Assembly (NCBI GenBank): GCA_039181495.1
Contig: JBCDCP010000014.1
Location: forward strand, 1-31,350
DNA length: 31,350 nt
Source of the DNA: JBCDCP01 sp039181495
Lineage (GTDB): Bacteria > Pseudomonadota > Alphaproteobacteria > Rhizobiales > Tepidamorphaceae
Direction of reading: 5' to 3'
The stretch's first letter is position 1; every line of letters starts with the position of its first letter. The notes under the pieces are model-generated. The model saw only the letters and a list, made by a program, of their open reading frames with translations, was not told where the DNA came from and ran no database searches. Shown one piece after another: positions 15,703 through 24,477 of the stretch. The position numbers and the translations under genes were made by a program.

Positions 15703-16086
15703 TCATTCCCCGTCTTGCCTCGCACCGCGATCATCGCGCTCGCGCAGACTGCCGTCCTTATCCCGGAACGGCTCGGCAACAAGACCTGCACTGCGCATGA
15801 CGTTCAATACGCCAGCGGCAAATCCAAGCAGCAGAAACACGATCAGCCCCCATGGCGACGTGCCTGCCAGCTTGTCGATTCCCCATCCCAATGCCGCACC
15901 CACAAGGACGCCCGCGACAAAATCGGTGCTTAGCCGCAACGCAAATGCAATTGATGTGCGCTGCGGTTTTGGCTCAGCGTCGACCTTGGTGGGCCGCTTC
16001 TGGCTGATTGCCGCATCAAGCACTGCGCGGCGGCGGTCCAGATCGTCATCGGTTCGGGGAGGGTCCGGCCTCTCACCGGTCGTCAT
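15703..16086 (-). CDS. atpI: ATP synthase accessory protein AtpI
   Basis: A 127-residue small membrane protein in the atpI position. A polar N-terminal half (DDDLDRRRAVLDAAISQK) is followed by two membrane helices: DFVAGVLVGAALGWGIDKLAG and WGLIVFLLLGFAAGVLNVMRSA, the alphaproteobacterial AtpI pattern. It is thought to help c-ring assembly or ion supply. I chose ATG 16086; a longer TTG-started form reaching 16146 would add residues without family resemblance. The start-site ribosome-binding sequence is weak. First gene of the F0 operon. Confidence 0.88.
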   Translation of the reverse strand: MTTGERPDPPRTDDDLDRRRAVLDAAISQKRPTKVDAEPKPQRTSIAFALRLSTDFVAGVLVGAALGWGIDKLAGTSPWGLIVFLLLGFAAGVLNVMRSAGLVAEPFRDKDGSLRERDDRGARQDGE

Positions 16087-16197
16087 GATGCATGTCTCGC
16101 GCGTCTCGGCTAAGCGGCCTTTCGGCCAACGAGCTGACCCGCTCAAACCTTGTCAAATGCCAACCAGAAAACGGCCAAAAGCCCCGGATTGCGGCGC

Positions 16198-16226
16198 AAC
16201 ATAGAGAGCAGGCATGGCGCTGTCAA
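16198..16226 (-). promoter_or_regulatory. Candidate sigma70 promoter of the F0 ATP synthase operon
   Basis: On the minus strand, a perfect TTGACA (16221-16226) is followed after 17 bp by TATGTT (16198-16203). Transcription would begin near 16191, leaving a leader of about 105 nt before atpI. This is the best promoter match I found in the window. The same TATGTT -10 occurs in the SOS-box promoter at 27094-27122. Confidence 0.6.
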
Positions 16227-16287
16227 GAAACCGGGCTGCGCAGATAAGTTGCTTTAAAACAATAGTTTAGCGGGGACGCAAAGTCGT

Positions 16288-19200
16288 CTAGGCAGTTTGC
16301 CGCAGGCGCTCTGCCGCCATCAGGTCAACACTGACAACCTGGCTCACGCCGCGTTCGACCATGGTCACGCCAAAAAGCCTGTCCATCCGGGCCATGGTGA
16401 TCGGATTATGGGTGATCAACAGAAAGCGGGTGGTGGTGGATCGCGACATCTCTTCCATCAACGCGCAAAAGCGCTCGACATTGGCATCATCCAGCGGTGC
16501 ATCGACCTCGTCGAGCACGCAGATCGGCGATGGATTGGTGATGAAGACGGCAAAGATGAGTGCGGTGGCTGTGAGGGCCTTCTCGCCACCCGATAGCAAT
16601 GTGAGGCTCTGCGCCTTCTTGCCCGGCGGGCGGGCGATGATGTCGAGACCGGCTTCAAGCGGATCATCGGACTCGGTCAGCATCAGTTCCGCCTGGCCGC
16701 CGCCGAACAAAGTCGTGAACAGCTGTTTGAATGACTGATTGACCTTCTCGAACGCGTCGAGAAGCCGTTGCCGTCCTTCGCGGTTCAGATTGCCGATCCC
16801 GGTGCGAAGCTTGGCGATGGCGTTTTCGAGATCGGTCTTTTCTGCCTGCAGCCGATCATGTTCGGCCTGGGCCTCCTCGGCCTCGGTCTCGGCCCGCAAA
16901 TTGACAGGGCCAATCCGGTCCCGCTCCCGCTTCAGCCGGTCCAGATCGCGTTCAATGCCGCGCGGATCGGGCACGTCTTCGCCAGGCCCGATATCTGCCA
17001 TCGCTTGAAGCGCTTCGGGCGCGCATTCGAGTGTCTCAGTAATATGGGCCACGGTGTCAGCAAGCCGCTGCTGCACACCCTCGAGTGTCGCCTGGGCGCG
17101 TGCCTGGTCTTCACGGACCTGCCCCTGGGCCTGTTCTTTCGCCCGCACAGCGGTCTCGGCTTCGCGCAATCTGGTCTCACCTTCCGCAAGCGCATCCGCC
17201 GCCGCCTTGCGGGCGGTCTCCGCCTCTTCAATCTGATTTTCGAGGCCGCGTGTCTTCTCGGTTATCTCGGACGGGACCTTCAGTGTTTCTGCACGTTCCT
17301 GCCGCAACGCCTCCAACCGTTCACCGAGCAAAGTTGACTGCTTCTCGGCGTCCTGAGCACGCGTCGTCCAGCGCTGTGTTTCTGCGTCGATCGCCTCGAT
17401 ACGGCGACGCTTCAGGTCGATATCGCTACGATGGGTCTGTGCGGTGGCGCGCGCTTCGGCGAACGCGGCCCGCGCCACGGCCACGGTCTGTGAGAATGTC
17501 TCGGCTTCGGCGCGGATGCCGGACACATCGGTCAGTCCGGCCAATTCCTGTTCGGTGCCGGCAAGGCTATCGCGCAGTTCGGATGCTTCGTCTGTCAGGC
17601 GGGTTGTATTATCCTTGAGAGCCGCCAGTCTTGCGGTTGTACGGTCGGCGTTGCGTTCCACTTCGGCCAGCTGGTCGCGGGCAGAGGACTGTTCCTGTCG
17701 GGCGTCACGCACGGCTTGTCCAGCAGCGTTGCTTTCTTCGGTCAAGCGCTGCACGGACTGGCTCGCCTCGTCGAGCTGTTGCTGCGCCGAAGCAACACGC
17801 GTTTCGGCCTCCGTCGATTCCGTTTCGATCTCAGCCAGCCGGTTGCGCTGTTCGAGCTTTCGCGCCGCCGCTGTGGGCGCATCGGCTCGTGCCGTATAGC
17901 CATCCCACCGCCACAACGCTCCGGACGGGCTCACCAACCTCTGGCCGGGTTTCAACTGCCCCTGCAAGCGTGAGCCATCCTCTTCGGAAACCAGGCCGAT
18001 CTGGTTCAAACGGCGCGTAAGAACAGCAGGCGCCCGAACATGACTGGCCAGCGATTCGACGCCCTCAGGCAGGCTCGGGTCGCCAGTGCTGCTGGTTCGC
18101 CGCCAGAAAACAGGTGCGCCTTCGTCTTCTGGCGTTTCAAGATCGTCACCTAGAGCTGCGCCCAGTGCCGTTTCGTAACCCGACGTTACCGAGGTCTGAT
18201 CGACGAGCAGCGAGAACAGGTCTGGTGCCAACCCGGCGAGCACCTTCTGAAGCGTCTCGCGTTCCGACTGAAGCGCGCGAAGTGTCTGCTGAGCCTCGTT
18301 GAGTGGCGTGCGTGCTGTGCTCTGTGCATCGCGTGCGTTCTGCAGCGCAGTCTGCGCCGCCTCTGCCTCGGCTTCACACTGCGTAAGCGCCCCGTCGGCT
18401 TTGTTGAGGGCGGCGCGGGCTTGCTCAAGTGGTGCTGTTGCGACTTCGCTTTGCGCGGATTGAAGCGACTCTGTTTCCTTGCGAATGCCCTCAAGGGTTC
18501 TCTCCAGCCCGGCGAGCCGGTCGGACTGTTCCTGTTTGCGGCGAATCAGCGACGCGCGCGTTGCATCTGCTTCTGCAAGTTGCAGGTTGCGGGCGCTGAG
18601 CGTCTCCTCTTGACGTGAAAGTTCGGCCTGCGCGTCTGCTTCCTGCTCAGCAAGCGTCTCGCTTGAATGATCAGCGTCCTCAACCTGCGCGATCAGGTCG
18701 GCGCGTTCACCGGCTAGCCGTTGTAGTGTCTCGGCCGTATCGGCAATTGCTGTGGCTTCGCGTGCCCGGTCCTGCTCCATCTGGTTGATGCGGCCTTCCA
18801 GCTCCTGAGCGCGCATGTCGGCCTGAGCCGCGTCCTGCTTGAGCTGTTCCCGCTTCAACTCCAGGTGCCGCAACACCGCCGCCGCCCGGGCTTCCTCACT
18901 GCGCAAGTCGGGCAGCGCTGCTTGTGCCGTGGTGCGCTGCGTCTCGACCTCGGCAACCGCAGAGGCTGCAGCGGCGACCGCACGAACCGCTTCATCGAGA
19001 ACCGACTGCTGCTTAGCTGCGTCGTTTCTCAGGTCGCTCCATCGCGCGTAGAGCACCGCCGCTTCGAGTTTGCGGATTTCGGCGGAAATCTGGCGATATT
19101 TCGCCGCTTGCTTGGCCTGTTTCCGCAGAGAGTCGAGCTGACCCATGATCTGGATGAGCACGTCGTCGAGACGTTCGAGATTCTGTTCAGCACCGCGTAG

Positions 19201-19749
19201 CCTGAGTTCCGCCTCATGACGGCGCTGATAGAGCCCGGCGATACCGGCCGCATCTTCAAGAATGCGACGGCGATCCTTGGGTTTGGCGGCGATCAGCTCA
19301 CCAATCTGGCCTTGCCGCACCATGGCCACCGAATGGGCGCCCGATGAGGCATCTGCAAACAAAAGTTGCACGTCGCGGGCGCGGACATCGCGGCCATTGA
19401 CCCGATAGGACGACCCCGCGCCGCGCTCGATCCGGCGCGACACTTCGAGCATCTCGTCACTGTTGAATTCCGCAGGCGCCTGGCGCTCGGCATTATCGAC
19501 ACGCAACGCGACCTCGGCAGTGTTGCGGGCCGGACGGGCGCCGCTACCAGCAAAGATCACGTCTTCCATGGCCGTGCCGCGCAGGCTCTTATGGGAGTTT
19601 TCGCCCATCACCCAGCGCATGGCCTCGACAAGGTTCGACTTGCCGCAGCCATTCGGCCCCACGATTCCGGTCAGTCCCGGTTCAATGGGAATGTCGGTAG
19701 GGTCGACGAAGCTCTTGAAACCAGCCAATCGAAGATGCGTGAAATGCAT
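16288..19749 (-). CDS. smc: Chromosome segregation protein SMC
   Basis: An 1153-residue structural maintenance of chromosomes ATPase. Walker A is GPNGCGKSN at about residues 31-39, the ABC signature LLSGGEKALTATAL lies near 1050, and Walker B CVLDEVDAPLDDAN near 1073. Between them are two long coiled coils rich in Ala, Glu, Arg and Gln (about 165-500 and 640-970) separated by a hinge about 500-636. Length and layout are normal for alphaproteobacterial SMC. It works with ScpA/ScpB, which are not encoded here. The smc gene follows the DsbA-like gene on the same strand after 180 bp, an arrangement with DUF721 and mutY that is common in this group. Confidence 0.97.
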   Translation of the reverse strand: MHFTHLRLAGFKSFVDPTDIPIEPGLTGIVGPNGCGKSNLVEAMRWVMGENSHKSLRGTAMEDVIFAGSGARPARNTAEVALRVDNAERQAPAEFNSDEMLEVSRRIERGAGSSYRVNGRDVRARDVQLLFADASSGAHSVAMVRQGQIGELIAAKPKDRRRILEDAAGIAGLYQRRHEAELRLRGAEQNLERLDDVLIQIMGQLDSLRKQAKQAAKYRQISAEIRKLEAAVLYARWSDLRNDAAKQQSVLDEAVRAVAAAASAVAEVETQRTTAQAALPDLRSEEARAAAVLRHLELKREQLKQDAAQADMRAQELEGRINQMEQDRAREATAIADTAETLQRLAGERADLIAQVEDADHSSETLAEQEADAQAELSRQEETLSARNLQLAEADATRASLIRRKQEQSDRLAGLERTLEGIRKETESLQSAQSEVATAPLEQARAALNKADGALTQCEAEAEAAQTALQNARDAQSTARTPLNEAQQTLRALQSERETLQKVLAGLAPDLFSLLVDQTSVTSGYETALGAALGDDLETPEDEGAPVFWRRTSSTGDPSLPEGVESLASHVRAPAVLTRRLNQIGLVSEEDGSRLQGQLKPGQRLVSPSGALWRWDGYTARADAPTAAARKLEQRNRLAEIETESTEAETRVASAQQQLDEASQSVQRLTEESNAAGQAVRDARQEQSSARDQLAEVERNADRTTARLAALKDNTTRLTDEASELRDSLAGTEQELAGLTDVSGIRAEAETFSQTVAVARAAFAEARATAQTHRSDIDLKRRRIEAIDAETQRWTTRAQDAEKQSTLLGERLEALRQERAETLKVPSEITEKTRGLENQIEEAETARKAAADALAEGETRLREAETAVRAKEQAQGQVREDQARAQATLEGVQQRLADTVAHITETLECAPEALQAMADIGPGEDVPDPRGIERDLDRLKRERDRIGPVNLRAETEAEEAQAEHDRLQAEKTDLENAIAKLRTGIGNLNREGRQRLLDAFEKVNQSFKQLFTTLFGGGQAELMLTESDDPLEAGLDIIARPPGKKAQSLTLLSGGEKALTATALIFAVFITNPSPICVLDEVDAPLDDANVERFCALMEEMSRSTTTRFLLITHNPITMARMDRLFGVTMVERGVSQVVSVDLMAAERLRQTA

Positions 19750-19929
19750 CGTATGAGGCAGCCCCCGAAACCGCGGCCCAAAGGCCCACGCTTAAACCAG
19801 CACATGTACCGAAATGCGCCTGTGCATCAAGCTGCGGCGACAGACGGTCCACACTGTGCCCGTGCGCAGGGTGCGCCGGACGAATTCGGGAAGCGTGCCG
19901 GGAACGCAGAGAAGCGCTCCCGGGTCCGA

Positions 19930-20613
19930 TTATGCCACGGGAGCTGAGTCGATTTCCTGGCGGAAGCGATCAAGGCTGACATTGCCCCGAACGACCTTCC
20001 CATTAACAAAGAACGTCGGCGTCGAATCGACTTCAAATTCGAGCGCCGCGCGATCCTTGACCCAATTGATACCATCAAGAACCGCCTGATTGTTCAAGCA
20101 GGCATTGAAAGAATCTTGTGTGAAACCGGCCTGCCGCGCGATCTGGAACAGGGCGTCACGCGGGTCGGGCTGCCGTGCCCACGTTCCCTGTGTGCGGAAC
20201 ATAACATCAATCAGGGGAAAGAAGCCCTGGTCGCCGGCGCAGCGTGCCACCATGGCGGCCAGCAGGGCATGGCCTCCGATCGGGTATTCGCGAAACACCA
20301 CCTTGACGCGGCCGGTGTCGACAAATTCCGATGTGATCATCGGCAACCGGTCGGCGTGGAAAGCGGCACAGTGGGGACACGTCATCGAGGCATACTCGAT
20401 CAGCGTTACTGGTGCATTGGGGTCACCTTTGACCATGTCTGGCAGCGGTCCCTGTTCCATCAGTGCCTGTTGCGGAAACTCGGTCCGTCCGGTGCGGCGT
20501 GCGGTGGCGGTCCCGGGGGTGTGGCCGGCCTGACCGGTCATACGCTGGTAAACAGCGAAACCGCCAACCGCGACGACGGCTGCGCCGCCAAACATGAAAA
20601 GCCTGCGATCCAT
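19930..20613 (-). CDS. DsbA-family thioredoxin-fold protein, membrane-anchored or exported
   Basis: A 227-residue DsbA-like thiol oxidoreductase. An N-terminal hydrophobic signal or anchor (FMFGGAAVVAVGGFAVY) precedes the domain; the active site is CPHC (Cys79, Cys82) in EYASMTCPHCAAFH, and the cis-proline loop is STPTFFVNGKVV. It resembles the single-domain DsbA proteins adjacent to DUF721 in Hyphomicrobiales and likely acts in periplasmic disulfide chemistry. ATG 20613 has a strong AGGAGG upstream. A candidate promoter lies at 20726-20753. A 7-bp inverted repeat (19916-19944) overlaps its stop codon but has no T-run. Confidence 0.92.
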   Translation of the reverse strand: MDRRLFMFGGAAVVAVGGFAVYQRMTGQAGHTPGTATARRTGRTEFPQQALMEQGPLPDMVKGDPNAPVTLIEYASMTCPHCAAFHADRLPMITSEFVDTGRVKVVFREYPIGGHALLAAMVARCAGDQGFFPLIDVMFRTQGTWARQPDPRDALFQIARQAGFTQDSFNACLNNQAVLDGINWVKDRAALEFEVDSTPTFFVNGKVVRGNVSLDRFRQEIDSAPVA

Positions 20614-20725
20614 TTCCCGGACCTCCTGGAGTCGGCGCCTTTACAGCCCGCATGGGCCAGCAAGCGCTGCAATCTCAATCAAACCGTGTCTTTGGCTCTG
20701 ATGCAGCCAAGTGCCCCTCAGCGTC

Positions 20726-20753
20726 AATATAGTGAGAGATGAAACAGCATCAA
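20726..20753 (-). promoter_or_regulatory. Candidate promoter of the DsbA-like gene
   Basis: On the minus strand, TTGATG (20748-20753) and TATATT (20726-20731) are separated by 16 bp in the 213-bp gap between the DUF721 gene and the DsbA-like gene. The leader would be about 105 nt. This suggests the DsbA-like gene is not simply read from the upstream DUF721 promoter. Confidence 0.45.
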
Positions 20754-20826
20754 AATTCGATGATCCAGAACGGCGCTACGGTTGGCGTTCAATGAAAACA
20801 GCTGGAAGCATAGCGATCACCTGGCT

Positions 20827-21333
20827 CTAACCGGGCTTTCTTTGCAGGACCGACCGGCCAAGCCGTGCAAGGGTGTCACGCAGCGGCTGGTCGTCAATCG
20901 TGCTTATCTGTTCAGCAAGCTGAGCATCCGCCACTGGATCAGGTGACGGCGATGTTGCGGGGCCGGCCATGTCGGGCGATAAGTTGAGGTCGGGCTCAGG
21001 TTGTACCCGCACGGCGGCCAGAAAGGGCCGTCCGAGATAGTCATTCACACGCAGCCGCAACGTATCGCGGGCATAGTCGATATCGATCATGTCCTCCTGG
21101 GCCACCGCAACCACCAGGGTAGCGCCCGCACGTCCACGCGGGCCGCCCTGCCGCTTCTCCAGCGAGCGCGGCAGGCATTTGGCCGCGAGCTGATCCCCGA
21201 CGATCACCCGCCAGTCCGCCACCAGTGCCGCCACGGGGAACCCGAAACGCTGGGTCGCAGGACCCAACAGTGCGGGCAGCAGGACGCCGATATGGGTGGC
21301 CTTGGACCCCTTGGGTTTCTTGCGTTGCGACAT
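20827..21333 (-). CDS. DUF721 / DciA-like protein
   Basis: A 168-residue protein of the DUF721 family, which includes DciA, the helicase-operator protein that many bacteria use in place of DnaC. The start is ATG 21333 (MSQRKKPKGS); the frame runs 59 residues further but that part lacks family character and lies in the divergent mutY promoter region. A conserved-looking core runs RFGFPVAALVADWRVIVGDQLAAKCLP, followed by YARDTLRLRVNDYLGRPFLAAV and a C-terminal tail LRDTLARLGRSVL. The loader role is inferred from the family and was not seen directly. It diverges from mutY and is followed by the DsbA-like gene and smc. Confidence 0.82.
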   Translation of the reverse strand: MSQRKKPKGSKATHIGVLLPALLGPATQRFGFPVAALVADWRVIVGDQLAAKCLPRSLEKRQGGPRGRAGATLVVAVAQEDMIDIDYARDTLRLRVNDYLGRPFLAAVRVQPEPDLNLSPDMAGPATSPSPDPVADAQLAEQISTIDDQPLRDTLARLGRSVLQRKPG

Positions 21334-21479
21334 AGTTTCTGTGTGATGCGAGAGCGGCCCTAGGGACCTGTTGACGACGGCGATATGGCGGTTGCCGTCA
21401 CGCTGTGGCATCCGCACTGTGCCGGTTCCGCCGCCAGATGCCAAATCCGAGGGGACTGCCCGTGAGGCGAAGCGTGGAA

Positions 21480-22598
21480 ATGCCTGTTGATGTCGGGGAT
21501 GACGGGCCACCCAGCCAGAGGGGTGGGGCAGACGACCCGCGCACCGCAGAGGTCCTGGACTGGTACGACCGGCACCGGCGACGGCTACCTTGGCGCGCAG
21601 AACCGGACCAATTGGCGGACCCTTATGCCGTCTGGCTCAGCGAGATCATGCTGCAACAGACCACGGTCAAGGCCGTCAAGCCCTATTTTGAGCGGTTCCT
21701 TGGCCAATGGCCGACCGTGAGCGATCTTGCCAATGCCCCGCTGAATGATGTGCTCAGCGCCTGGGCTGGGCTTGGCTACTATGCTCGGGCCCGCAACCTG
21801 CACAAGGCGGCGGTCATGGTCCGCGACGAGTTCAGCGGCCGGTTTCCCGACACCGAAGACGATCTGCGGACACTGCCCGGCGTCGGCGCCTACACCGCTG
21901 CCGCCATTGCCGCGATAGCGTTCGGCCAGAAGGCAACGCCGGTTGATGGCAACATTGAGCGTGTCATGGCGCGCCTGTTCGACATTCGCGAACCATTGCC
22001 CAAGGCAAAACCAACGCTGAAGCTCCGCGCCGAATCCCTGACGCCCGACCAGCGGGCAGGGGATTTCGCACAAGCTCTGATGGACCTTGGAGCGACAATC
22101 TGTACGCCGAAGACGCCAGCCTGCGTGCTCTGTCCGCTAACGACAGACTGCAAAGCCACGGCCGCAGGCGTTGCGGCGGATCTACCGAAGAAACTGCCCA
22201 AGAAACCGAAACCCGTGCGGCGCGGTGCGGCGTTCTGCATTGTTCGTGCGGATGGCGCCGTTTTGCTGCGGCAACGACCACCGGAAGGCCTTCTGGGCGG
22301 GATGTCGGAGCTGCCCGGTTCGCCGTGGCAGGACGCAGATAGTGTAGACCCAGGCCAACGCAGGATCTTGGACCACGCACCGATGTCAGCCCAGTTCGTG
22401 AAACTTCCCGGTTCGGTTCGGCACGTCTTCACCCATTTTGAGCTTGATCTGACGATTTGGCGGGCCCGCTTTTCGCAAGCCACGCCACCCCCGCCCGATC
22501 ACTGGTGGTCATTGCCTGAAGATCAGGAGTCCGAGGCGCTGCCCTCAGTCATGCGCAAAGCGCTGGCTGCTGGACTGAGTGGTGCAGATATTCGATAG
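21480..22598 (+). CDS. mutY: A/G-specific adenine glycosylase
   Basis: A 372-residue MutY that removes adenine mispaired with 8-oxoguanine. Visible are the VWLSEIMLQQTTV motif with the catalytic Glu, the helix-hairpin-helix LPGVGAYTAAAI, catalytic Asp in PVDGNIERVMAR, and the iron-sulfur ligands spaced C-x6-C-x2-C-x5-C in CTPKTPACVLCPLTTDC. The C-terminal domain is the NUDIX-like 8-oxoG recognition module, with VRHVFTHFELDLTI. ATG 21480 was chosen; GTG 21474 and a longer GTG 21405 form are possible. It diverges from DUF721 and converges with ccrM over 11 bp. Confidence 0.95.
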   Translation: MPVDVGDDGPPSQRGGADDPRTAEVLDWYDRHRRRLPWRAEPDQLADPYAVWLSEIMLQQTTVKAVKPYFERFLGQWPTVSDLANAPLNDVLSAWAGLGYYARARNLHKAAVMVRDEFSGRFPDTEDDLRTLPGVGAYTAAAIAAIAFGQKATPVDGNIERVMARLFDIREPLPKAKPTLKLRAESLTPDQRAGDFAQALMDLGATICTPKTPACVLCPLTTDCKATAAGVAADLPKKLPKKPKPVRRGAAFCIVRADGAVLLRQRPPEGLLGGMSELPGSPWQDADSVDPGQRRILDHAPMSAQFVKLPGSVRHVFTHFELDLTIWRARFSQATPPPPDHWWSLPEDQESEALPSVMRKALAAGLSGADIR

Positions 22599-22609
22599 AT
22601 CAGCCCGCT

Positions 22610-23746
22610 TCAGGCGGCACTCGGGGTCAGCTTGCGAAAGTTCTCACGCAGCACGTTGATCGGCAGAAGGCCGTCAGCGGTTGTGATGTGCCAGAACGTC
22701 CAGCCATTGCAGGCTTCTTGGTTCTGCACGGCAGCGCCGACCTTGTGGATCGACCCCGCATCAAAACCGTTGGCCTCGATGGTTCCGTCCACCCGGACGA
22801 TAGCCTCATAGCGCCGCTTGGCATCGCACAGTGTTTCGCCCGGTGCGATGAGCCCCGCTTCGATAATGGTACCGAAGGGGACGCGTTTCTCCGCCCGGCG
22901 CGAGGCTGCCATAGCCAGGGCTGCTTCCGGAACCGGCTCAATGGTTTCGATCCGCGCGCGCGCCGCGGCAGCGTAGTCGGCCTCCCGCTCGATACCGATG
23001 AAATGACGACCGAGCTTGCGGGCGACCGCACCTGAGGTTCCGGTGCCGAAGAACGGATCGAGAATGATATCGCCAGGCTTGGACGAGGCCACAAGAATGC
23101 GTGCGAGCAAGGACTCTGGTTTTTGCGTGGGATGGGTTTTGTTGCCCTCGTCATCCTTGAGCCGTTCGGCGCCCGTGCACAAAGGGAACAGCCAGTCCGA
23201 CCGCATCTGCACGTCGTCATTCAGCGCCTTGAGCGCCTCATAATTGAACGTGTAGCCCTTGGCCTTCTGGTCGCGCGCAGCCCAGATAAGGGTCTCGTGG
23301 GCGTTGGTGAACCTGCGGCCCCGAAAATTGGGCATCGGGTTGGACTTGCGCCACACGATGTCATTGAGCATCCAGAAGCCAATGTCCTGGAGCGTTGCGC
23401 CGACGCGAAAGATGTTGTGGTAGGAGCCGATGACCCACAGCGACCCGGAGGGTTTCAGCACCCGCCGGCATGCCAGAAGCCAGGCGCGGGTGAACGCGTC
23501 GTAGTGCTCAAAATCAGCAAACTTGTCCCAGTCATTGTCGACCGCATCGACACGGCTGTTGTCGGGCCGGTGCAACGCACTCTCAAGCTGCAGGTAATAG
23601 GGTGGGTCGGCGAAGACCAGATCGACGGATTTCTCCGGGAGCCGGGCCAGTTCGGCGACGCAGTCGCCATGCAAGATCGTGTCGAGGGGCAGGTCCGCAG
23701 GCGATGACGCCGTTTGGCGGCCCTTGGGCGGTTTGGCCGCGGGCAT
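22610..23746 (-). CDS. ccrM: CcrM-type GANTC adenine DNA methyltransferase
   Basis: A 378-residue beta-class N6-adenine methyltransferase: the catalytic DPPY (47-50, in FADPPYYLQL) precedes the AdoMet-binding DPFFGTGTSGA motif. The C-terminal domain carries the CcrM-specific RVPFGTIIEAGLI, DAKRRYEAIVRVDG, SIHKVGAAVQ and CNGWTFWHI blocks, needed in Caulobacter CcrM for target recognition. Expected target is GANTC, with cell-cycle timed activity in relatives. It is not accompanied by a restriction enzyme, consistent with a solitary regulatory methylase. ATG 23746 is followed by a basic, low-complexity N-terminus. It lies 107 bp after rnhB, with mutY converging on it. Confidence 0.96.
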   Translation of the reverse strand: MPAAKPPKGRQTASSPADLPLDTILHGDCVAELARLPEKSVDLVFADPPYYLQLESALHRPDNSRVDAVDNDWDKFADFEHYDAFTRAWLLACRRVLKPSGSLWVIGSYHNIFRVGATLQDIGFWMLNDIVWRKSNPMPNFRGRRFTNAHETLIWAARDQKAKGYTFNYEALKALNDDVQMRSDWLFPLCTGAERLKDDEGNKTHPTQKPESLLARILVASSKPGDIILDPFFGTGTSGAVARKLGRHFIGIEREADYAAAARARIETIEPVPEAALAMAASRRAEKRVPFGTIIEAGLIAPGETLCDAKRRYEAIVRVDGTIEANGFDAGSIHKVGAAVQNQEACNGWTFWHITTADGLLPINVLRENFRKLTPSAA

Positions 23747-23853
23747 GACGAGAACACCAGGTACGCAAAAACTAATCCTGAGGCGTCAGTCTGCGATGCG
23801 CGGGTAAAGGTGGCATTAACGCTGGCGACCAAACGCCAGCGGTAGTCGATGCG

Positions 23854-24474
23854 TCAGCGCATCTCGTCCAAAGCTGCACGAACCGGTGCGAAACTCTTCC
23901 GATGGATCGGGCAGGGGCCGAGTTCTCGGACGCGGATGCGGTGTTCCACCGTCGGATAGCCCTTATGGCCCGCAAAACCGTAGGCCGGGTACACAGCATC
24001 AAATCGGGTCATAATCCGGTCGCGGGTCACTTTTGCTATGATTGAGGCCGCGGCAACGGACTCATGCAGAGCATCCCCCTTGATCACGGCATGGCAGCGT
24101 AAGGCGCAGCCGGGCAATGTATCGCGACCGTCCACGAGGACATGAAACGCATGTTCCCGGTCCCGCGTTTTGCCGCCGAGTGCGGCCACGGCCCGGCCCA
24201 TGGCCCACAAGGTCGCACCCCGGATATTGATGGCGTCAATCCGGGTTGAGCAGGCGATTCCGATACCGACGGAAGCGCTCGTCTGGATCGCATCGAAGAG
24301 AAGTTCGCGCCGGCCGGCCGGGATCTGTTTTGAGTCGGCCAGACCGTCTATGCGGTGATCAGCGGGAAGCAAGACCGCTGCGGCCACGACCGGGCCGGCC
24401 ATCGGGCCGCGGCCCGCTTCGTCGACCCCTATCTCGCCAGTGGCTGGTCGAGCGGGTGTGGCGACAGTACGCAT
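23854..24474 (-). CDS. rnhB: Ribonuclease HII
   Basis: A 206-residue RNase HII that removes ribonucleotides embedded in DNA. The signature GVDEAGRGPMAGPVV includes catalytic Asp18 and Glu19; later acidic and helix motifs are VLVDGRDTL and ESVAAASIIAKVTRDRIM, and the C-terminal YPAYGFAGHKGYPTVEH block is typical. Length is normal. It starts 3 bp after the XRE regulator stop and is followed by ccrM on the same strand, so all three may share a transcript. With rnhA at 9329-9781, both RNase H types are in this window. Confidence 0.96.
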   Translation of the reverse strand: MRTVATPARPATGEIGVDEAGRGPMAGPVVAAAVLLPADHRIDGLADSKQIPAGRRELLFDAIQTSASVGIGIACSTRIDAINIRGATLWAMGRAVAALGGKTRDREHAFHVLVDGRDTLPGCALRCHAVIKGDALHESVAAASIIAKVTRDRIMTRFDAVYPAYGFAGHKGYPTVEHRIRVRELGPCPIHRKSFAPVRAALDEMR

Positions 24475-24477
24475 CGC

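Noticed and set aside
16151..16156. Second TTGACA on the minus strand upstream of atpI
   Set aside because: No acceptable -10 hexamer at 15-19 bp.
19916..19944. 7-bp inverted repeat overlapping the DsbA-like gene stop, considered as a terminator
   Set aside because: No T-run on the transcribed strand and a long 15-nt loop.
23747..23853. Possible CtrA site upstream of ccrM (a single TTAA element), as in Caulobacter
   Set aside because: Only one half-site; the TTAA-N7-TTAA pattern is not met.
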